Source: an uncultured Clostridiaceae bacterium
Lineage (GTDB): Bacteria; Bacillota; Clostridia; Lachnospirales; Lachnospiraceae
DNA: 10,395 nucleotides
Assembly: GCA_947175805.1 (NCBI GenBank)
Contig: CAMWOF010000060.1
Location: 1 to 10,395, forward strand
Direction: 5' to 3'
Both the position numbers and the translations under genes were made by a program. The notes beneath the pieces were generated by a model. That model was not told where the DNA came from, ran no database searches, and worked only from the letters and a program-made list of their open reading frames with translations. Positions 5,976-10,395 of this stretch are shown one piece after another. How positions within the stretch are numbered: the first letter of the stretch is position 1; each line of letters opens with the position of its first letter.

Positions 5976-8013
5976 TCAGGGGATGCTGCACGGGCATTTG
6001 TCAACATTATATCTGATGTTTTATGACATCTTAACCGTGAATTTTGCATATTTTTTTGGGCTGTGGCTGCGGTTTGATTTTCAGTATTCAATGATTAGTG
6101 AAATGTATCTGAATGCATTTTTTAAATTTGCACCATGGTATACAGTGTTTTGTGTTATTGTGTTCTGGGCGCTGCGTCTGTACAAGAGTATCTGGCGGTT
6201 TGCCAGCTTTACAGAGCTGCAGCGGGTAACCCAGGCGTCTCTTTATACTACTTTATTTCAGATTCTTGGGATTACCCTTTTTTTACAACGGATGCCGATT
6301 TCTTATTATATGATTGGAGCAGTGACCCAGTTTGTGCTTATGGTTGCCATCCGGTTTGCTTATCGGTTTATATTGTTGGAACGAAGCCGACGGGTAAAGG
6401 AGGATGAAGCGGCTCCGAAGCACCGGGCTATGATTATCGGTGCGGGAGAGTCCGGCAGAATCTTGATTCGCGAGCTGCTAAGAGCGCCGGAGCTCCATGT
6501 AAAGCCTTGCTGTGTCATTGATGACAATGCGGGCAAGCAGGGCAGGGAAATAGACGGTGTGCCGATAGTAGGTGGCAGGGATGATATTTTACTCTGTGTT
6601 GAAAAATATAAAATTGACCAAATCTTATATGCCATTCCCTCTGCCAGCGCAAAGGAAAAGAGAGATATCTTAAATATATGCAAGGAGACGGGGTGCGAGC
6701 TAAAAAGTCTGCCCGGAGTATATCAACTGGTGACCGGGGAGGTTTCCATCAGTAAGCTGAAGGATGTTTCAGTGGAGGATTTGCTTGGCAGGGAGCCAAT
6801 TCAAACGGATGTTGAGGGAATTCTAAGACATTTGAGGGGAAAAACCATTCTCGTGACCGGCGGCGGCGGCTCCATCGGCAGTGAGCTTTGCAGGCAGATT
6901 GCAGGGCATCGCCCTGAACGGCTGATTATATTTGAAATTTATGAGAATAATGCCTATGATATTGAACAGGAACTAAGACACAAATACCCGTACCTGAACC
7001 TGATGGTGCTGATTGGCTCTGTCCGGGACAGCCGGAGGCTGCAAAATATTTTTGACAGCTACCGTCCGCAGATTGTTTACCATGCGGCTGCCCATAAGCA
7101 TGTGCCGCTGATGGAGGGCAGTCCCTGTGAGGCAATTAAGAATAACGTCATCGGTACATATAAGACGGCGTATATGGCGATGAAATACGGCTGTGAGCGT
7201 TTTGTATTGATCAGTACGGATAAGGCGGTGAACCCTACTAATATTATGGGAGCCAGTAAGCGGCTTTGTGAGATGGTGATTCAGAGCATGGATATGGTAA
7301 GCAAGGCGGGGCTTGAGAATAAGCTTCCGCTTATACACGCGCATGGAAGCAAAACCGATGGTATGGACTATCCGGTAGACAGTATGGACAGCCCGTCAGC
7401 GGAGGCTGTAGCTGTTTTTGCAGCGGCTGCAAAGGACAGTGAGGCGCCGGAGGAGATGCCGGATATGGCGAAAATGCCGGGAAGCAGCACAGAGTTTGTG
7501 GCCGTCCGTTTTGGCAATGTACTAGGGAGCAATGGCTCCGTGATTCCGCTGTTCAAAAAGCAGATTGCGGCGGGGGGACCGGTCACGGTAACGCACCCCG
7601 ACATTATCCGTTATTTCATGACAATTCCGGAGGCTGTCAGTCTGGTGCTGCAGGCAGGCACCTATGCCAAGGGCGGGGAAATCTTTGTCTTGGATATGGG
7701 AGAGCCAATGAAGATAGATACGTTGGCGAGAAACCTGATTAAGCTGTCAGGCTTTAGGCCGGATAAGGATATTCAGGTGGTCTATACGGGACTTCGCCCG
7801 GGCGAGAAGCTTTATGAAGAGAAGCTGATGGAGGAAGAAGGGCTGGAAAAGACTGATAATGACTTGATTCATATCGGTAAGCCGATTCCCTTTGATATGC
7901 AGGAATTTTTTGTCCAGCTTGAACAACTGGCAGAAATCAGCTATGAAAATGACGATGACATCAGACCTATGGTGGCGAAAATGGTGCCGACATATCATAT
8001 GCAGGAGGAATAA
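5938..8013 (+). CDS. capD: Membrane-bound nucleotide-sugar 4,6-dehydratase, FlaA1/CapD/PglF family
   Basis: This 691-residue protein probably converts a UDP-N-acetylhexosamine to its 4-keto-6-deoxy form for polysaccharide synthesis; substrate and stereochemistry cannot be read here. It has four N-terminal membrane segments (about 22-43, 61-79, 99-116 and 122-147) and a first Rossmann-like domain with GAGESG (168-173). The extended-SDR catalytic domain follows: TGGGGSIGS (307-315) for NAD, STDKAVNPTNIMGASK (426-441) and RFGNVLGSNGS (524-534). In MGASK, Met replaces the usual SDR catalytic Tyr, as is characteristic of this large membrane-bound branch. Residues 452-517 form a low-complexity acidic and Ala/Met/Pro-rich insertion that most relatives lack. 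The start is uncertain: ATG 5938 (GGGGAG 10 bases upstream), ATG 5920 and ATG 5983 (7 nt past the cpsD stop) are all in frame. All except 5983 overlap cpsD. Confidence 0.88.
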   Translation: MNREKRPEIQRNSQGMLHGHLSTLYLMFYDILTVNFAYFFGLWLRFDFQYSMISEMYLNAFFKFAPWYTVFCVIVFWALRLYKSIWRFASFTELQRVTQASLYTTLFQILGITLFLQRMPISYYMIGAVTQFVLMVAIRFAYRFILLERSRRVKEDEAAPKHRAMIIGAGESGRILIRELLRAPELHVKPCCVIDDNAGKQGREIDGVPIVGGRDDILLCVEKYKIDQILYAIPSASAKEKRDILNICKETGCELKSLPGVYQLVTGEVSISKLKDVSVEDLLGREPIQTDVEGILRHLRGKTILVTGGGGSIGSELCRQIAGHRPERLIIFEIYENNAYDIEQELRHKYPYLNLMVLIGSVRDSRRLQNIFDSYRPQIVYHAAAHKHVPLMEGSPCEAIKNNVIGTYKTAYMAMKYGCERFVLISTDKAVNPTNIMGASKRLCEMVIQSMDMVSKAGLENKLPLIHAHGSKTDGMDYPVDSMDSPSAEAVAVFAAAAKDSEAPEEMPDMAKMPGSSTEFVAVRFGNVLGSNGSVIPLFKKQIAAGGPVTVTHPDIIRYFMTIPEAVSLVLQAGTYAKGGEIFVLDMGEPMKIDTLARNLIKLSGFRPDKDIQVVYTGLRPGEKLYEEKLMEEEGLEKTDNDLIHIGKPIPFDMQEFFVQLEQLAEISYENDDDIRPMVAKMVPTYHMQEE

Positions 8014-8022
8014 CTACTTTTC

Positions 8023-10323
8023 ATGGATGTATTGTATGATATGTTAAAAACGCTCTTTGAAGAATATATCGTGGGGACGCCGTATTTTCTGCCTGCGTCC
8101 TGCGGTGTGCTGGCAGTCGGTGTATGCCTTTATGCTTGGGAAAAGGAAAAATTGCCCCGGTATATAAAAGTAACCCTGACCTGTATCATGGGTATCTTAG
8201 AATTAGGTGTTATCTGCCGGCAGTTGCTTTTTACGGAGACAGACCTGTCATCATGGTTCCTTTGCTGCGTGTTGGTTCTGTGCGGATATATGCTGTACAG
8301 ATACTTAAGGGTGGAATGTGCATTTATAAAAATCTCCCGGCTCAGTGACAGGCAGAGCTTCAAAAAGGATGATATCGGCGCATTGTTTGTACTTAAAAGA
8401 CTGCGGGAGCGGGAAATGACTGTCAGGCAGCAAAGAAAGTACCGCAGAAAAAAGCAGTATCTATATATAGTTTTGGGAAATCTGTCCGGTGCGGAGCTAC
8501 TGTTGGAGGCAGAGAAGGACCAGTATCCCGCATATTACCATTTTTTACAAAATATAAAATGCACTATGCAGGGTCTTGTGGAGGAGGCGGCGACGCACTC
8601 GAATCTGGCAAGAGAATACTGTACGGCGGATACGGACGATAAGCTGCGGATGCAGATTGTGCACAATTGCGGTGTCCAATATGTGCTGAAGCGGAAGTAC
8701 ATGGATGCGGACAAATGCTTTCGCGAGGCGATAGAACTGGCAAAAGCCACGAGGCTAAAGGACAGAGAATTGTGGATTGTCATGTATGAGAATTACGGGA
8801 TGAATCTGCTCCGGCTGCATGAGAATCAATGGAATATGGAGTCGGTGTTATCGGAGCTTCAGTCCCGGCTCCATATGAAAAATCCGGTGGATATTATGCA
8901 GTACTCTAATGTCAAAATGAGCTTTCTGCGGCAGCAGGGTGCGCTCGCAAAGGCCCTGGATGATGAACTGAACCGGGAATTTTTAAGGGTAGTCGGGATG
9001 CGGGTACCCGTGGCAAATAAATGCGTTCTGGCATGCAGCGTGGTCAGGCAGACATGGGCAAATGGACTGAATCCCCGTCCAAGCCTCACTTTTTTAAGCG
9101 GGCATATATCGCAGATAGCAGGACTTCCCATGCCTGCAAGGTACGAATGTCTAAAGCAGCTTCATATTATATTCAGAGAACTGTTCGGGGAGTTTTCTGA
9201 GGAAATTCTTGCGCTTAGGGAGCACGCATTTTGGTACATGAAAAATCAAGCATATGCGGATTTAGAGGAATACTGCGCTTCCCCGCAGCTGCCCCAGGAG
9301 GCAATTCATGTAAGGACAGCATATTTAAAGGAGATGGCTGCCTTGCTGAAAAATGAGCCGGACAAATATACATTAGAAGCTTTTGCCGGGATATTTGAAA
9401 ATGTCATTGCATTATATGAGGAAAACGGATTGAAGCTTGATGAGCTTCACGCCCGCTTAGATTTCATGGATGAGCTCTGCGGTGAAGTCAATATGGACAA
9501 AAACTATAAGGTCAGGGATATCGGTTTGATGCAGGAGCAGCTTGTCTGGATTGAAGCTCATAAGTCTTTTATTAAGGAACATCCTGACCTCATGGAAATA
9601 TCACTCAAATTAAGCTTTTACTGTTTTCATATGGACGACTATGAGCGGTGTGTTTCTTACTATGAGGAATATTTAAAATGGAAGCGTATTGTCAGCCTGC
9701 AGCATTTTGCCCCATGGGTTCGCCGTTACAGCATGTGCGTTTCCTTTGCGGTCAGGGCATTGTATTTCAGAAACTGTATGCTGGAGATAGAGGATACAAA
9801 GGAATTTGCCACATACAGTCCTCATATCCGTCAGTGGTTCCTGGATATGCATACCGGTGACGGCAGGGAGGTAACCATGCTTCTGGGCAGATTTATGGGA
9901 GCAAAGGGGATGGTTCCCGCAAAAATGGCAGCGTGGCAGATGGCAGGACAGCCAGAGGGAAGCGCTCCGAAGAAGCAAATGCATTTTTGGCTGGTGATAC
10001 AGCCCATTCAGTTGGAAATAGATTTGACCTATGCCCGGTTTCAGATGGAGGAGGCGCCAAATCAGATCTTTTTTGTGGAAAACCGGCACCCTATGCAGAC
10101 GGGGGAATCCAATGAAATAAAAAAGTGCCGGAACTTGTATGGCGGTGCGGCGGCATGCTGTGATGCGTGCTGGCTTGCGGTCAATCCGGAAGGCGAGGGT
10201 GAAAATGCTTTGTTGGAGGAGGTTTATCAGATAATCTATAAACGGGTCTGTGAAAAATGCCCGTCCATTCAGGATTTGCAGGAGGTATTTGAGGATGCCA
10301 TGCTGGCGAAGCGGATAGATTGA
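8023..10323 (+). CDS. Unrecognised membrane-anchored TPR-like protein with C-terminal CxxC pair
   Basis: I do not recognise this 766-residue protein. Three hydrophobic segments (about 23-39, 48-70 and 77-95) are followed by a large region with the positive charge expected for the cytoplasm. A clear TPR-like helical pair lies near 211-243 (HNCGVQY...ADKCFREAIELA). A second lies near 523-553 (LKLSFYCF...YERCVSYYEEYL), with further helical-looking sequence between them. The last 65 residues hold six Cys (702, 712, 713, 716, 743 and 746) that include CDAC and CEKC, a possible zinc-ribbon-like site. It begins 9 nt after the dehydratase stop. AGGAGG (8003-8008) lies 14 bases upstream, a rather long spacing, so it is probably co-translated within the polysaccharide operon. 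There is no glycosyltransferase, flippase or polymerase motif. A scaffolding or regulatory role is a guess. The last six codons lie inside a 37-bp tandem repeat. Confidence 0.78.
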   Translation: MDVLYDMLKTLFEEYIVGTPYFLPASCGVLAVGVCLYAWEKEKLPRYIKVTLTCIMGILELGVICRQLLFTETDLSSWFLCCVLVLCGYMLYRYLRVECAFIKISRLSDRQSFKKDDIGALFVLKRLREREMTVRQQRKYRRKKQYLYIVLGNLSGAELLLEAEKDQYPAYYHFLQNIKCTMQGLVEEAATHSNLAREYCTADTDDKLRMQIVHNCGVQYVLKRKYMDADKCFREAIELAKATRLKDRELWIVMYENYGMNLLRLHENQWNMESVLSELQSRLHMKNPVDIMQYSNVKMSFLRQQGALAKALDDELNREFLRVVGMRVPVANKCVLACSVVRQTWANGLNPRPSLTFLSGHISQIAGLPMPARYECLKQLHIIFRELFGEFSEEILALREHAFWYMKNQAYADLEEYCASPQLPQEAIHVRTAYLKEMAALLKNEPDKYTLEAFAGIFENVIALYEENGLKLDELHARLDFMDELCGEVNMDKNYKVRDIGLMQEQLVWIEAHKSFIKEHPDLMEISLKLSFYCFHMDDYERCVSYYEEYLKWKRIVSLQHFAPWVRRYSMCVSFAVRALYFRNCMLEIEDTKEFATYSPHIRQWFLDMHTGDGREVTMLLGRFMGAKGMVPAKMAAWQMAGQPEGSAPKKQMHFWLVIQPIQLEIDLTYARFQMEEAPNQIFFVENRHPMQTGESNEIKKCRNLYGGAAACCDACWLAVNPEGEGENALLEEVYQIIYKRVCEKCPSIQDLQEVFEDAMLAKRID

Positions 10324-10395
10324 ATGTATTGACTTTCCGTTGGCGAAGCGGATAGATTGAATGTATTGACTTTCCGTTGGCGAAGCGGATAGATT
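10304..10395. repeat. Exact 37-bp tandem repeat, about 2.5 copies, reaching the window edge
   Basis: The unit begins TGGCGAAGCGGATAG and ends GACTTTCCGT. Identical copies span 10304-10340 and 10341-10377, and a third runs 10378-10395, cut by the window end. There is no variable spacer between copies. The first copy includes the last six codons and the TGA of the preceding gene. Each period contains a promoter-like pair across the junction (TTGACT, 18 bases, TAGATT). This may be a real minisatellite or an artefact of a contig end. Confidence 0.95.

Noticed and set aside
7294..7488. Frameshift as the explanation for the dehydratase insertion
   Set aside because: The reading frame is continuous, and conserved motifs on both sides are in the same frame. 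A pair of compensating shifts would not add about 65 codons.
10304..10395. CRISPR array
   Set aside because: The period is constant and the copies are directly adjacent with no spacers. The first copy is coding sequence and no cas gene is present.

Overview
The window looks like chromosome from a low-to-moderate GC Gram-positive anaerobe, most likely a Lachnospiraceae-type Clostridium. The reasons are AGGAGG-like ribosome binding sites, consensus sigma-A promoters, a secreted Big_2-type Ig-like protein, and a split Gram-positive CpsB/CpsC/CpsD tyrosine-phosphoregulation module. The family-level assignment is inferred from protein style and gene order, not from any search.

Left part (1-1850). 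A divergent intergenic region carries two sigma-A promoters with perfect consensus hexamers and 17-base spacers. One points left out of the window (19-47, minus strand). The other points right (206-234) and drives a secreted, extremely Lys-rich, Arg-poor Ig-like surface protein (285-1775). That gene uses almost only AAG for Lys and GAG for Glu, which suggests very high expression. A strong hairpin follows it.

Middle (1850-3549). A short intergenic region has a candidate promoter that overlaps a second, AT-rich T-tract hairpin. It precedes an unrecognised membrane protein with a signal peptide, a secreted domain, a Thr/Glu-rich linker and five membrane segments, one of them starting in a run of ten leucines.

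Right part (3628-10323). A same-strand polysaccharide gene set follows: cpsB (PHP-family phosphotyrosine phosphatase), cpsC (Wzz-type chain-length and kinase-activator protein), cpsD (BY-kinase with a Tyr-rich YYG tail), a FlaA1/CapD-type membrane-bound nucleotide-sugar 4,6-dehydratase with an unusual internal insertion of about 65 residues, and a large unrecognised protein with three membrane segments, TPR-like helices and a C-terminal CxxC...CxxC pair. CpsC activates CpsD, CpsB removes the phosphates, and the cycle tunes polysaccharide length and export. The dehydratase supplies a modified UDP-sugar. Glycosyltransferases, flippase and polymerase are not in the window and would be expected downstream.

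Right edge (10304-10395). An exact 37-bp tandem repeat begins inside the last six codons of the final gene and runs off the window end after about 2.5 copies. It is either a real minisatellite or an assembly-end artefact. No RNA genes, insertion sequences, CRISPR arrays or phage genes were seen. No gene-free stretch exceeds 300 bases; the longest is 1-284.
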